A stretch of DNA of 64,000 bases, from positions 283,422 to 347,421 of the forward strand of contig JAFYQK010000001.1 in the NCBI GenBank assembly GCA_017547165.1, in the 5' to 3' direction. Below are positions 34,368 through 43,167 of the stretch, piece after piece. Below the pieces are notes generated by a model, which made no database searches, had not been told where the DNA came from, and saw only the letters and a program-made list of their open reading frames with translations. The position numbers were made by a program, and so were the translations under genes. Each line of letters begins with the position of its first letter. Position 1 is the stretch's first letter. Origin of the DNA: Bacteroidaceae bacterium. Its GTDB lineage: Bacteria > Bacteroidota > Bacteroidia > Bacteroidales > Bacteroidaceae.

Positions 34368-35477
34368 TTAATTTTCTAATAATATATCCATGTCGTCCAA
34401 GCTGTTCAGGAATACTTGCAAAAGGAAATTTGCAGGTTTTTCCTCATTATTCTCGTCTATATATATGCAGTTGGGACTTCCTGGCTGTATCCACGAATTA
34501 CACAAGATGTCCAGTTTGGGTAGTGCATTGATGTACCAGGCAAAGGACCTTGTAAGTACCGCGCCATTAGGAGGGGTTACCTGTACATAATAGCCGGGAA
34601 TGTCGTTCAGTATACGGTACAGTTCTGTTTTCTCTTCATCTGTAGCAGTGGTGAGCAGAGTTGTTACACGTTTGTTTATTGACTTTACTGCGGCACGCTT
34701 AGATGTCTCATCCGTTGATGTGACTAAAAGTTTACCAAGAACTCGTACCTCCGAGAGCATGTCTTTTGCCGGTGATTCTCCTATAACTATTCCCTCTATT
34801 CTCCCGTTTTTGCTTATTTTCAGGAAAGGGCCATCTTCTCTGATATAGTCCCCGTACAAATCATCCGTTTCCACATCAGCCTTTGATATATTGCTTTGCT
34901 TCAGAGCATACTCATAATGCTCCTTGCTAAAGGGACCGAATATGCGGAAGGTCCTGAACTTGGCTACTTGATGTTTGCGGTCCACCCTTTCCAGCCACCA
35001 TTCTATGCCTATTACATGTCTGTAGTATGGGTTCTGCTTGCTGTTGAAGCGAAGAACGGCATAGTTGCGTCCCTTGCCACCAACCACAAAGGGGGCAATG
35101 TCCTCTCCGTAGTACATCTGCAGTTTCTTGCTCTCTATGGGATTGTCCACACGCAACAGGTTTGATGAGCAGAAACCGCCAGTATAATGTGGCATATCCT
35201 GGTCATAGCAACAGAGTATGGATGCCACCACGTTTTTTACTACCAGCTGCTCCTTCTGGCTGTCGTAAGAGTGTTCATATATTCTGGTATCCAGATAATA
35301 GGTAGAATCCAGACGGTCGCGCCCCTGCTCACTGGCCTTGCCAACCATCCAATTCGCAGGCCATGTTTTGATGAGGTGCTCTATTTTGTTTGATTGGGGC
35401 ATTGCCTCACCCTTTGATTGTGCAAAACAGCCAAAGGCTATTGTTGCAAGGATGATAGATGATAGAATGTGTTTCAT
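34368..35477 (-). CDS. Exported protein of unknown function in the ECF sigma operon
   Basis: A 369-residue protein with a signal peptide (1-19, ending AFGCFA). The region at about 30-200 looks beta-rich and contains many aromatic residues (YYRHVIGIEWWLERV, FRTFRIFGPFSKEHYEYAL). I do not recognise a domain and see no catalytic signature. It overlaps the putative anti-sigma gene by 4 bases (ATGA), so it is translationally coupled, and is a likely target or partner of the ECF system. Confidence 0.8.
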   Translation of the reverse strand: MKHILSSIILATIAFGCFAQSKGEAMPQSNKIEHLIKTWPANWMVGKASEQGRDRLDSTYYLDTRIYEHSYDSQKEQLVVKNVVASILCCYDQDMPHYTGGFCSSNLLRVDNPIESKKLQMYYGEDIAPFVVGGKGRNYAVLRFNSKQNPYYRHVIGIEWWLERVDRKHQVAKFRTFRIFGPFSKEHYEYALKQSNISKADVETDDLYGDYIREDGPFLKISKNGRIEGIVIGESPAKDMLSEVRVLGKLLVTSTDETSKRAAVKSINKRVTTLLTTATDEEKTELYRILNDIPGYYVQVTPPNGAVLTRSFAWYINALPKLDILCNSWIQPGSPNCIYIDENNEEKPANFLLQVFLNSLDDMDILLEN

Positions 35478-36031
35478 AATGATAATTCTGGTATGTTATG
35501 TTCGTTAGATGCGTTTCTGCAGATTTCCTCCATCAGAGTGTAATATAGATGTTCCTCGTATTTCTTCTCAGCAACCGTCTGGAGTGTAACCTCGTCAAGT
35601 AGTTCGCACATCATTTCCATTTCGTCAATTTCCGTGCTCTTTTGATTACTTTCAGGTTCAGTCTTTACAGGTGTTGCCGTAGGTAGTGGCGCCTTTTCTT
35701 TTTGTGGCAAACTTAAACTTGTGGTTTCGGTGACTATTGGGGTAGGGGATGAGGTTGCTGTTGTGTTGTCGTCAGAGTCTGAAACCTGAGCAACAAGTTT
35801 TCCCTCAGTTTGTGACCTTGCCTCAGTGATGGTATTTTTGTTCTCATCGTCCGTGCCAATCAGCATTTGTAAGGATATGCCCACCACGGCCACTATACAC
35901 GCTGCCACTGCCCATGGCCATAGACGTATCGACTTGCGCGGATAGGCAAGGTAGTCAAACTCTTGGCTGAGGTCTGCCTCGAAGATATCAATGTCTTCGG
36001 CTGCCTGTCGTATAAGTTCCTTGTCAATCAT
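35474..36031 (-). CDS. Putative anti-sigma factor, single-span membrane protein
   Basis: A 185-residue protein: a short cytoplasmic N-terminal part (about 1-38), one membrane segment (about 39-60, WPWAVAACIVAVVGISLQML), and an acidic, Ser/Thr/Pro-rich periplasmic part. The gene overlaps the sigma gene by 8 bases, the usual arrangement of ECF sigma and anti-sigma factors, and that context is the main evidence. No zinc anti-sigma motif is seen, so the cytosolic domain would be a non-classical one. Confidence 0.7.
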   Translation of the reverse strand: MIDKELIRQAAEDIDIFEADLSQEFDYLAYPRKSIRLWPWAVAACIVAVVGISLQMLIGTDDENKNTITEARSQTEGKLVAQVSDSDDNTTATSSPTPIVTETTSLSLPQKEKAPLPTATPVKTEPESNQKSTEIDEMEMMCELLDEVTLQTVAEKKYEEHLYYTLMEEICRNASNEHNIPELSL

Positions 36032-36515
36032 GTGTCTTAATCAGTTTTAGTAGATGTTTCTTTGCCGAGCTGATGATGCTGCTGGCTGAACGCCGCGTCA
36101 TTCCTGTCTCTTGTGCTATCTCTTCCAGGGTCATGTCCTCCTGATGTCTCATCCTTATCAGTTTCTGCTCGGACGGAGGAAGTTTTTGGATGGCATTTTC
36201 TATCTCTGTTTGCCGTTCTTCGCTCAGCATGGGACTGTCTGCAGAATCATGTCCTGTTGATTCGGTAACACTTTCCAGAGGTTCCGCCTCTCGTAATCGT
36301 TGCCGTCTCCATACGCTCACGCATAGGTTCTTTGTTGCCCTTATGCTCAGGGCTTCGACATTGTCCCCCTGTTGCCATCCGCGTTTCAGCATTCTCACAT
36401 AAACCTCCTGTACTATATCCATGGCATCCTCCTCGTTGTGGAAGAAATCCATGGCCACCCTCATCATCTGAGGGCGCATTTCTATCAGTTTATGTTCAAA
36501 CTCTGTTTGTGTCAT
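36024..36515 (-). CDS. ECF-type RNA polymerase sigma factor
   Basis: A 163-residue sigma-70 family factor. Region 2 is at about 10-75 (FHNEEDAMDIVQEVYVRMLKRG), and region 4 at about 105-160 (LPPSEQKLIRMRHQEDMTLEEIAQETGMTRRSASSII, a helix-turn-helix). It overlaps the putative anti-sigma gene by 8 bases and heads a four-gene unit ending in the DUF4476 gene. No SusC/SusD pair follows, so it is not a classical polysaccharide-utilisation sigma factor. Confidence 0.94.
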   Translation of the reverse strand: MTQTEFEHKLIEMRPQMMRVAMDFFHNEEDAMDIVQEVYVRMLKRGWQQGDNVEALSIRATKNLCVSVWRRQRLREAEPLESVTESTGHDSADSPMLSEERQTEIENAIQKLPPSEQKLIRMRHQEDMTLEEIAQETGMTRRSASSIISSAKKHLLKLIKTHD

Positions 36516-36587
36516 CTATCTATATAACGCTTACAACTATCAAATGTCAAGTGTAAAAGAAGAAAAAAGATATTTCGTACGCTTATT

Positions 36588-36771
36588 CGTATTTCTGAAA
36601 CCGTTTTCCTAAGATACTCACGCTCGGAAAAACAAAATTAAAGCACGCTTCGTTTTGTTTTTCGCTCACTTAATCGTATCTCTGAAACTGGGTTTCTAAG
36701 ATACTCACGTTCGGAAAAACAAAATTAAAGCACACTTCGTTTTGTTTTTCTCTCACTTAATCGTATCTTTG
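36588..36771. repeat. Tandem 87-base repeats with promoter elements
   Basis: Two full copies of an 87-base unit (starting at 36588 and 36675) and the first part of a third (36762-36771). Each contains a CGTATCTCTGAAAC-like start, AAGATACTCACG, GGAAAAACAAAATTAAAGCAC and TTTTGTTTTTC with internal hairpin potential. In the third start the -7 box reads TATCTTTG; the first two read TATTTCTG and TATCTCTG. Confidence 0.9.
36741..36771 (+). promoter_or_regulatory. Promoter of the kinase-like gene inside the tandem repeats
   Basis: TTTG (36741-36744), 19 bases, TATCTTTG (36764-36771), 13 bases before ATG 36785. This is the exact Bacteroidota promoter layout. Confidence 0.75.
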
Positions 36772-36784
36772 ACCCCAAAAAGCA

Positions 36785-37426
36785 ATGATGCATGAAATAC
36801 TTGAATCAATTTCACAAAGAATCAACGGAACGGAAGTTGAAGAAAATCGCCGAATCTATGAATTCGCCAATGAGTTTAGCAGACGTTGTCGCATATGTGA
36901 ATGCGAACTTCGAGAAAGCGAAAAGCATGTAAGCGAAATAGATATTGAGCGCTTAGTTGCAGAACGTTATGCCAAAGAAATTGGATGTTGGATTCCAATA
37001 ACCAAAATGTTTGAGATAGGTACTCCTGGACCATGCGGAAATGAGAATGATACATACCTTTCTAGGAAGTATATATATAAGGTAAATAACTTATTGAACT
37101 CAAGGGGAAGCATTTTACAACATTTTATCAAGATTTTACTTCATAATTCTTTGTTTGAAGAAACATCTTATACTTTTTTAGGATTTACTGGTTTTAGTTC
37201 TTCTACAATAATGCCTGTTTTCCAACAACCACTCATAAAGAATGCCATTCCTGCCACTCCTATAGAAATCTCAACATACATGGCAGCCTTGGGCTTTTAT
37301 AGTACCGCTACAGAAGGCTGTTTTACCAATGGTGAGATAGAAGTGTGGGATGTAGTAGCAAGAAATGTTTTAAAGGACAACGATGGTGACATCTTTGTGA
37401 TTGATGCAGAACTTCGCTTATTATAA
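36785..37426 (+). CDS. Stand-alone polyvalent-protein-type kinase-like protein
   Basis: A 213-residue protein whose C-terminal two thirds resemble the kinase-like domain found in phage and conjugative-element polyvalent proteins (Kinase-PolyVal group). Seen are CGNENDTYLSRKYIYKVNNL (possible nucleotide-binding strand and Lys), LHNSLFEETSYTFLGFTGF, and the closing ARNVLKDNDGDIFVIDAELRL, which resembles a kinase catalytic/metal-binding DG-x-IDxE block. The N-terminal part (about 1-75) is helical and contains three cysteines (RRCRICECEL). Target and activity unknown. It is monocistronic, with its promoter in the 87-base tandem repeats. Confidence 0.7.
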   Translation: MMHEILESISQRINGTEVEENRRIYEFANEFSRRCRICECELRESEKHVSEIDIERLVAERYAKEIGCWIPITKMFEIGTPGPCGNENDTYLSRKYIYKVNNLLNSRGSILQHFIKILLHNSLFEETSYTFLGFTGFSSSTIMPVFQQPLIKNAIPATPIEISTYMAALGFYSTATEGCFTNGEIEVWDVVARNVLKDNDGDIFVIDAELRLL

Positions 37427-37453
37427 ATAACCACTTCACATACCCACACAAAT

Positions 37454-37516
37454 AAGACTATTATACTTACACCCGTAAGAGTACTATACTTATGCCTATA
37501 AGACTATTATACTTAT
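37454..37516. repeat. Three near-copies of AAGACTATTATACTTA
   Basis: Units at 37454-37470, 37478-37494 and 37500-37516, spaced 24 and 22 bases, lie directly after the kinase-like gene. The last copy overlaps a hairpin (about 37503-37536) followed by GTTTTTCC that may act as terminator. Confidence 0.7.
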
Positions 37517-37550
37517 GGCGATAGGTATAGTATAGTGTTTTTCCAAGATA

Positions 37551-38198
37551 TCAGTATTCTATCCCATGCGCCTTGATGATACTCTGCAAGCGCTCAATTT
37601 CTTCGGCTTGCTGCTTCATTTGTTTGCGCAGGGCGTTTAATTCATCTTGTTCTTGCTGACGGTATCCCGTACGTGCGGCGTGCATCCGCTCCTTGATACC
37701 CCCCCTTGTAACAAATTCCTTTTCCAAATTCACCAGATGCCTGTTAAGCATAGTATCCACCATATAGCAGAGGGTGAGGGCAGTGTTGGCCATCTCCTCG
37801 TTGTTCCATTTATCAAAGTGTGGCTGATAGTCCTCCACGCGATTGTGGATTTTGCAAAACTCCTGCATCTTACTGTAGCGATTGTGCCCCTCTGTCCAAA
37901 TAGTTAGGTTGCGCGAGATGAGATAGTCACGATAATCCTCGCGCAACTCTTGTATAGAACTTCGAGCCACATTGAGGAGTTTCAGTTGCATTTCCGTGGA
38001 AGCCACTCCATCCTCTATGCCCTCAACAATATTTTGCTTTCCACTACGAGCAGCCTGTATCATCTGATCCACCGTGCGGTCGCCATGAGCAGGAAGGAAA
38101 CGCTTGCAGAATACATAAGTCAGGTGGTAAAGCACCTCACTCTTTTGGTAGAAATATGTATTGCGCCAAGGCGCCTGCCTCTTTAATACCTGCTGCAT
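37551..38198 (-). CDS. Four-helix-bundle suffix-domain protein
   Basis: A 215-residue all-helical cytosolic protein. The N-terminal part resembles the S23/four-helix-bundle group (YFYQKSEVLYHLTYVFCKRFLPAHGDRTVDQMIQAARSGKQNIVEG), and the C-terminal part has the suffix region with a coiled coil (LRKQMKQQAEEIERLQSII). This layout is known from Bacteroidota as four-helix-bundle suffix proteins, of unknown function; S23 relatives occur as rRNA intervening-sequence proteins or retroelement accessory proteins. A TATCTTTG box lies about 35 bases upstream. Confidence 0.85.
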   Translation of the reverse strand: MQQVLKRQAPWRNTYFYQKSEVLYHLTYVFCKRFLPAHGDRTVDQMIQAARSGKQNIVEGIEDGVASTEMQLKLLNVARSSIQELREDYRDYLISRNLTIWTEGHNRYSKMQEFCKIHNRVEDYQPHFDKWNNEEMANTALTLCYMVDTMLNRHLVNLEKEFVTRGGIKERMHAARTGYRQQEQDELNALRKQMKQQAEEIERLQSIIKAHGIEY

Positions 38199-38232
38199 AG
38201 TATAGTGGGATTTAAAAGGGTTTGGATAGATG

Positions 38233-38240
38233 CAAAGATA
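38233..38240 (-). promoter_or_regulatory. Predicted -7 box of the four-helix-bundle suffix gene
   Basis: The minus strand reads TATCTTTG, an exact match, 35-42 bases before the start. Confidence 0.6.
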
Positions 38241-38264
38241 GCTTTTTTTCTGAAAAAGATGGAT

Positions 38265-38327
38265 AGAATAGATGCTATAGTATCTATAGATTCTATAGTT
38301 TTTATAGTTTTCTATAGCATCTATTCT
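38265..38327. repeat. Inverted repeat with CTATAG units after the last permease
   Basis: The arms AGAATAGATGCTATAG (38265-38280) and its exact complement (38312-38327) flank a loop made of further CTATAG-like units. It lies 11 bases from the stop of the last permease and may terminate or stabilise that long transcript. No strong T run follows. Confidence 0.75.
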
Positions 38328-38338
38328 CTATTTTTCGT

Positions 38339-40666
38339 TCATTCTGTTATCACCGTTGTTGGATTCTCCCTGAAACACACTTTTACTTTATGGGCAACGA
38401 GGGCGGTGACGATGAGGGCGATGAGTGTGGCGATGCCGAGGGCCGGCAGGATGCCAAGGGAGATCTGCAGGGCGTAGGTTTGCAGCCAGAGGGTCATCAG
38501 ATAGTAACCCACGCAGAGGCCTATGGTAGTACCGAGGGCAGAGATGATGCCGTATGTGCGGAGGGTGCGGCGCAGGCAATCCCTATAGTGGGCGCCGAAG
38601 ACACGGCGTATGGCTATGGCACGGCGCTGGCGCTGGAGGTCGGCACTCAACAGGGTTATCACTCCGAAGAGGGCAATGCCCAAACCCACTGCTGAGAGCA
38701 CGGAGTAGAGCCACAGGAAGTTCTGCTCCTTGCGGTACTTCTCGGCAATGAGGTCGCCATAGTTTACTACACGCACTGTTCCTGCATCGGGGTTGATGTC
38801 GTGACGGCGCAGAACCTCTTCCACGGCGGCAATGCCTTCCTTCTCCCTGCCGGGGAGTATGCGGAAGTAGAGTTGGGAATCTCCGTCAGAGCCGCCTAAA
38901 TCCTGGACATATCCTATCAGTTCGGGTTCTTGGTGCAGGTCGCGGGTGCAGAGGTCGAGCGTGCCGATAACTTCTTGTTGGCTACGGGTATTGATATATG
39001 GATTCTCTGGCGTTACCCCGTAATATGCCGCGGCATTGCTGCTCAGCAACACCTGTCCGTCCTGCCACTTGAATTCGCCCTGCATGGGTTTCCATAGGTT
39101 GGGTTTGATATCGAACAGGCGTATCGTCGCCTCGGAAAGTATCATCATGGTAAGGTTCTGTTCAAAACCATCCACATTGAAACCTATCGCCCATCCGCGT
39201 TCGAAGATGGGATGGTTCAATACGCAGGTGTCCACTGCCGAAAGGGCACACAGTTCTTGTGCAAACTCGTTGGTGTTTACCACCCTCTTTTCCTCATAAC
39301 TCTTGAAACGGAAGGTATATACCCTTTCGGGGTTCACGCCCAGGGCATCTTTGGTGACGAAGCGGATTTGTCTGCCACCGTTCCACACCAGGAACAGCAA
39401 CAGCACGCTCACCGCCACCTGCATCACGGCAAGGGGATAGTTCAATGCCGAGGGACGTCCCTGCGGAGCACCCTTCAGGGCGAGGCGGTGCCTGCGGTTC
39501 TGCACATATACGGGCAGCAGGCAGAGTGCCAGTTGCACAAGGAGGAGCGTGAGCAGACTGCCTGCGAACCAAAGGTACACTTCGCCACGGGTAATCTCCA
39601 TTCCCTCGAAATAGGTGTCGAACGTCAGTGTCATCAGCACAAAGGAGAGCACACCGATGGCGCAGAACATCAGCAGGGCCTCGGCCTGCAGGCGGAGCAG
39701 GGTGTCGCGGCTGCCACCACCCAGGCAGATGCGCAGGCGATGGTCGCTCCATCGGGCATCGGCAGCAGTGTTGAGCAATGCCAGGTAGGAGAACAGAGCC
39801 GAAAGAAGCAGCAGTGTGGAGAGGATGAAGAACACGCCGGGGTAGAAGGCCGCTTTCCAGAAACTTCCTTCGTTGCGCAACAACTCGCCCATGCGGAGCG
39901 GTACGAGCCGGAAACTTTCATAATCATCGTTGTATTGTGAACCGGCAAATCGTTCCAACGTCTCGTCCAGCGCGCGTTGCATCTGTTCGGGGTGTTTCGT
40001 GCGCACGAAGAGTTCCATGCTTTCGGGTGTGTAAGAATATCCTTTTGCAGGGGTGGGCTCCAGTTTCTGGTAATGATAAGCGGGAATCTCATTATCCGCT
40101 CCGACAGGCTTCTGTGCTTTTGTCACACCCACCACACGCAATGTCTTCTCGGCACCGCCTTCGCGCAGGAACTTTGCCGTCACCGTGGTGCCCACCAAGT
40201 CCGTGGTGCCGAAGAGGGCAAGGGCAGTCTTGTCGGTGAGTACCACTTCGCCATCCTCACGGGCAGGCCTGCCGGAGATGAACTCAAGGCGCATGACCTC
40301 GTAATATTCTGGGTTCACCCTCAGTATCGGCTGTGCTGGTGTCGTATCATTTGTGCTTATAATCTCAGCACCAGTATACATGATGAACCCCACTTTGGCA
40401 TCTTCAGGCGCATGCTCCAGGATGTCATGCCCCAGACTGTCGGTGAGATGGTAGGTGAAGGCTCTGAACCCCTGTGGCTCACTGGCCTGCACGCGATAGA
40501 CGTCCTCCACGTCGGGGACATGACTCGCCTCGTGTGTCTGCCTCCAGATGCTGGAAGCCGAAAACACGAAGGCAGTGAGGGCAAACGAGATGATGCCCAC
40601 GATAAGAATGCTTTGCCCCATATTGCGCCTTATGTGGCGCAGGGCTTGGAGAAGATTGTGATTCAT
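38339..40666 (-). CDS. Large FtsX-type ABC permease, fifth in the locus
   Basis: A 775-residue permease with two FtsX-like halves: a first membrane segment (about 19-38), a large periplasmic domain, three segments around 280-390, a further segment near 415, a second periplasmic domain, and three C-terminal segments ending at about 770. The coupling motif AIAIRRVFGAHYRDCL is present. It is the most diverged of the five permeases. It starts 7 bases after the preceding permease stop and is the last gene of the run. Confidence 0.9.
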   Translation of the reverse strand: MNHNLLQALRHIRRNMGQSILIVGIISFALTAFVFSASSIWRQTHEASHVPDVEDVYRVQASEPQGFRAFTYHLTDSLGHDILEHAPEDAKVGFIMYTGAEIISTNDTTPAQPILRVNPEYYEVMRLEFISGRPAREDGEVVLTDKTALALFGTTDLVGTTVTAKFLREGGAEKTLRVVGVTKAQKPVGADNEIPAYHYQKLEPTPAKGYSYTPESMELFVRTKHPEQMQRALDETLERFAGSQYNDDYESFRLVPLRMGELLRNEGSFWKAAFYPGVFFILSTLLLLSALFSYLALLNTAADARWSDHRLRICLGGGSRDTLLRLQAEALLMFCAIGVLSFVLMTLTFDTYFEGMEITRGEVYLWFAGSLLTLLLVQLALCLLPVYVQNRRHRLALKGAPQGRPSALNYPLAVMQVAVSVLLLFLVWNGGRQIRFVTKDALGVNPERVYTFRFKSYEEKRVVNTNEFAQELCALSAVDTCVLNHPIFERGWAIGFNVDGFEQNLTMMILSEATIRLFDIKPNLWKPMQGEFKWQDGQVLLSSNAAAYYGVTPENPYINTRSQQEVIGTLDLCTRDLHQEPELIGYVQDLGGSDGDSQLYFRILPGREKEGIAAVEEVLRRHDINPDAGTVRVVNYGDLIAEKYRKEQNFLWLYSVLSAVGLGIALFGVITLLSADLQRQRRAIAIRRVFGAHYRDCLRRTLRTYGIISALGTTIGLCVGYYLMTLWLQTYALQISLGILPALGIATLIALIVTALVAHKVKVCFRENPTTVITE

Positions 40667-40672
40667 AGGTGT

Positions 40673-43114
40673 TTATTCTTTTGCAATAATATCCGCAGGA
40701 TGTTGTTTTATTACTTTACGTACGTGGAGAGAGACTACGAGGAGGACGATGAGGGAAGTGATGCTTATGCTTAGAGCGAGGGGCATGACGGGGGATATGA
40801 GATGCTGTGGAATCATTTCCGATACTGCCCACTCCTTCAGGAACTGGCTGAAGAGGATAACGGCAGGGATGGCAAGTATGCTTGCCACTCCTATGAGCCA
40901 CAGGTAAAGGCGACCGAAGAGCAGGGCTATATCCCCTCGCTTTGCGCCATGTATCTTACGCAAAGCCACTTCCTTCTGTCTCGAACGGGTGTCGAGGGCA
41001 ATGGTGCTCCAAATTCCCATGAAGCAGATGACGAAACATACGGCTGAGAGAATCCAGGCACCGCGCTGCAGGTTGAGGAGTGCTTGGAGTTCCTCGGTAA
41101 GTGTGTCGCGTAGGTTGGTGACCGTTTCTCGCAAGGGAAGCGGATTGATGCGGCGCATCTCGTCCTTCAACTGTTGCATCACTTCGTGGTACATGCCCTC
41201 TTCGGGTTCAATGATAAATTGACCAAAAAGTCCATAGGGATTCTGACGGAAGATGGCAAGGTCATGAGATGAGAAGTGTTGGTGATTGTAAGGCAGCGTG
41301 GCAAACGTGCCGCCAACGGGCCATACTTCATAAACATCGTACCATGAGATGTAAAGACTGAGCGTTCCGTTTTTGATTACTCCTAAGGAGTCAAACTTAG
41401 CGTAGAGCGCCTCGTTGAGCACGATGCATTCTTTTCGTTGGTCCTCGGGCACGAACCATTTGATGGGGCGTTGCCAAAAGTCGAAGAAGGCGGTGTCGGT
41501 CAGGAAGAAGGTCTCGAAAAGAGTAGTACCAAGCGCCTCTTTAGCACCAGGCGTTTCTTCAATCTCTTTGAACGACATGAGCATCCTAGAATGTTCGATG
41601 GCACGCTTGATTCCCTTGCGGGGCATCTGCAAGTATTCTTTCAGCGCCACAAAGTCGTTGGCGTTGTAGGGGTCTATGGCAAGGCATTCCTGATAGTGGT
41701 CGTCATTTTCGGGAATGTTCTTTTGGTCCTTGACCAACCCTATGAACTGCGTGAATGCCAGTGCGCCCGAAAGGAAGACGAGGCTCACCACCAACTGAAT
41801 GCCCAGCATCGTATTGCGCAAGGAGTGCCCCGCATTGCGGTGTAATCCTGCCGCCAGGTTGGTGTTTGACTTGCGGATGCGACGGAGTGCCACCCACACG
41901 ACAAAGGCGCTCAGCAATGCCACGATGCAGAAGATTTGCAGAATCGTAGTGTTCTGACCATACACCACCCAGGCAAGGTCGTCAAACATTGTCCTGAAGT
42001 GCACTTCCACAAAATTGACCAACCAACTCATCAGCACCAAAGCCACTGTCAATGAAAGGGAAAGGACAAGAGACACCTCCGTCAAAAATAGCCCATACAG
42101 ACTCCATTTTGAGGCGCCATGCACCGTGCGTAGCATTACCTCGCGTCGGCGCATCTGGAATAGTTGCAACTGCATCTTGAGGAAACCCACAAGGGCTGCC
42201 AGCAGTACCATGGAACTGATCAGGTAAACAATGGTGCGCACCAGCAGCACAGACCCATTCTTTCGCTTATTCACCTCGCTCATTGACTCCACCTTTGCCT
42301 TCAGTCCCAAGGGTTGCAGGCGGAGATTTGCTGCCTGCTCCAGGTCTTTGGCGGTATAGCCTTCCTGCAACAGCACCTCGTATCTCCTGGCATAAAATTG
42401 CTCTACTGCTTTATGCTCACTACCTTTCATACAAAAGAAAGCCCAATTTCCGATAACGTCATTAGTGGACATCGTTTTCACCACATCAATCACCGTGTAG
42501 GTGTCTATAACTACGCGCTCCTCCTCTAAATTCAAATACTCCATGCGAATCTTAATGCCCACAGGATTCTTGTCTCCGAAGATGTACTTCGCCTGCGTTT
42601 CGCTCAACACCGCTTCATTATAATTCAGCACAGGAATCTTCTCGCCCGTTAGTGCCGAACGCGCTCCGCGGAAGTTAAGGTATTCGCGCATCGTGTAACT
42701 ATGCCTCATATCCATCTCTCTTTCCGTAGAGTCGTGAAATTCTATTATGATTTGAGACTCGCCATGCTGGTCGTCCACGTAGAACAGTTTTTCCACGCCC
42801 ACCATACCTCCGCCAGAGGTCAGTGCAGTGTGAATATCTTCAAGGATTCTTATTGTCTGAGTATTGAAAGCAACGCTCCCGTCCTCGGGATTGGGAGCAA
42901 TGTCTTCATGATGGAGCTTGACGAACGACATTTCATACGTGCGGTCGAAATAAGGCTCATCGCAAATGGCGGGATTTCCGAAATGTTTTAACACAAAGTG
43001 CGTAGCCGCCAGTGTGACCATACCCACCGCCAGCGCTGCTACGCTGACAAGGGTCTGGAACTTGTATTTCATGAGATTGCGGAGGGAGATTTTTAGATTG
43101 TGACTTATAAACAT
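40673..43114 (-). CDS. Large FtsX-type ABC permease, fourth in the locus
   Basis: An 813-residue permease starting MFISHNLKISLRNLMKYKFQ. It has the double-half layout with eight membrane segments and carries the coupling motif EVMLRTVHGAS in the first half and EVALRKIHGAKRGDIALL in the second. The first 40 residues are nearly identical to those of the third permease, which shows they arose by duplication. A 53-base gap separates it from the third permease. Confidence 0.92.
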   Translation of the reverse strand: MFISHNLKISLRNLMKYKFQTLVSVAALAVGMVTLAATHFVLKHFGNPAICDEPYFDRTYEMSFVKLHHEDIAPNPEDGSVAFNTQTIRILEDIHTALTSGGGMVGVEKLFYVDDQHGESQIIIEFHDSTEREMDMRHSYTMREYLNFRGARSALTGEKIPVLNYNEAVLSETQAKYIFGDKNPVGIKIRMEYLNLEEERVVIDTYTVIDVVKTMSTNDVIGNWAFFCMKGSEHKAVEQFYARRYEVLLQEGYTAKDLEQAANLRLQPLGLKAKVESMSEVNKRKNGSVLLVRTIVYLISSMVLLAALVGFLKMQLQLFQMRRREVMLRTVHGASKWSLYGLFLTEVSLVLSLSLTVALVLMSWLVNFVEVHFRTMFDDLAWVVYGQNTTILQIFCIVALLSAFVVWVALRRIRKSNTNLAAGLHRNAGHSLRNTMLGIQLVVSLVFLSGALAFTQFIGLVKDQKNIPENDDHYQECLAIDPYNANDFVALKEYLQMPRKGIKRAIEHSRMLMSFKEIEETPGAKEALGTTLFETFFLTDTAFFDFWQRPIKWFVPEDQRKECIVLNEALYAKFDSLGVIKNGTLSLYISWYDVYEVWPVGGTFATLPYNHQHFSSHDLAIFRQNPYGLFGQFIIEPEEGMYHEVMQQLKDEMRRINPLPLRETVTNLRDTLTEELQALLNLQRGAWILSAVCFVICFMGIWSTIALDTRSRQKEVALRKIHGAKRGDIALLFGRLYLWLIGVASILAIPAVILFSQFLKEWAVSEMIPQHLISPVMPLALSISITSLIVLLVVSLHVRKVIKQHPADIIAKE

Positions 43115-43167
43115 ATATATAAGATATAGTTTTTATGTAGGGACGATGGGGCTGTTTTCCGTTTGTT

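Noticed and set aside
36588-36771. CRISPR-like array
   Set aside because: The 87-base units are repeated as a whole without variable spacers, and there are no cas genes nearby.
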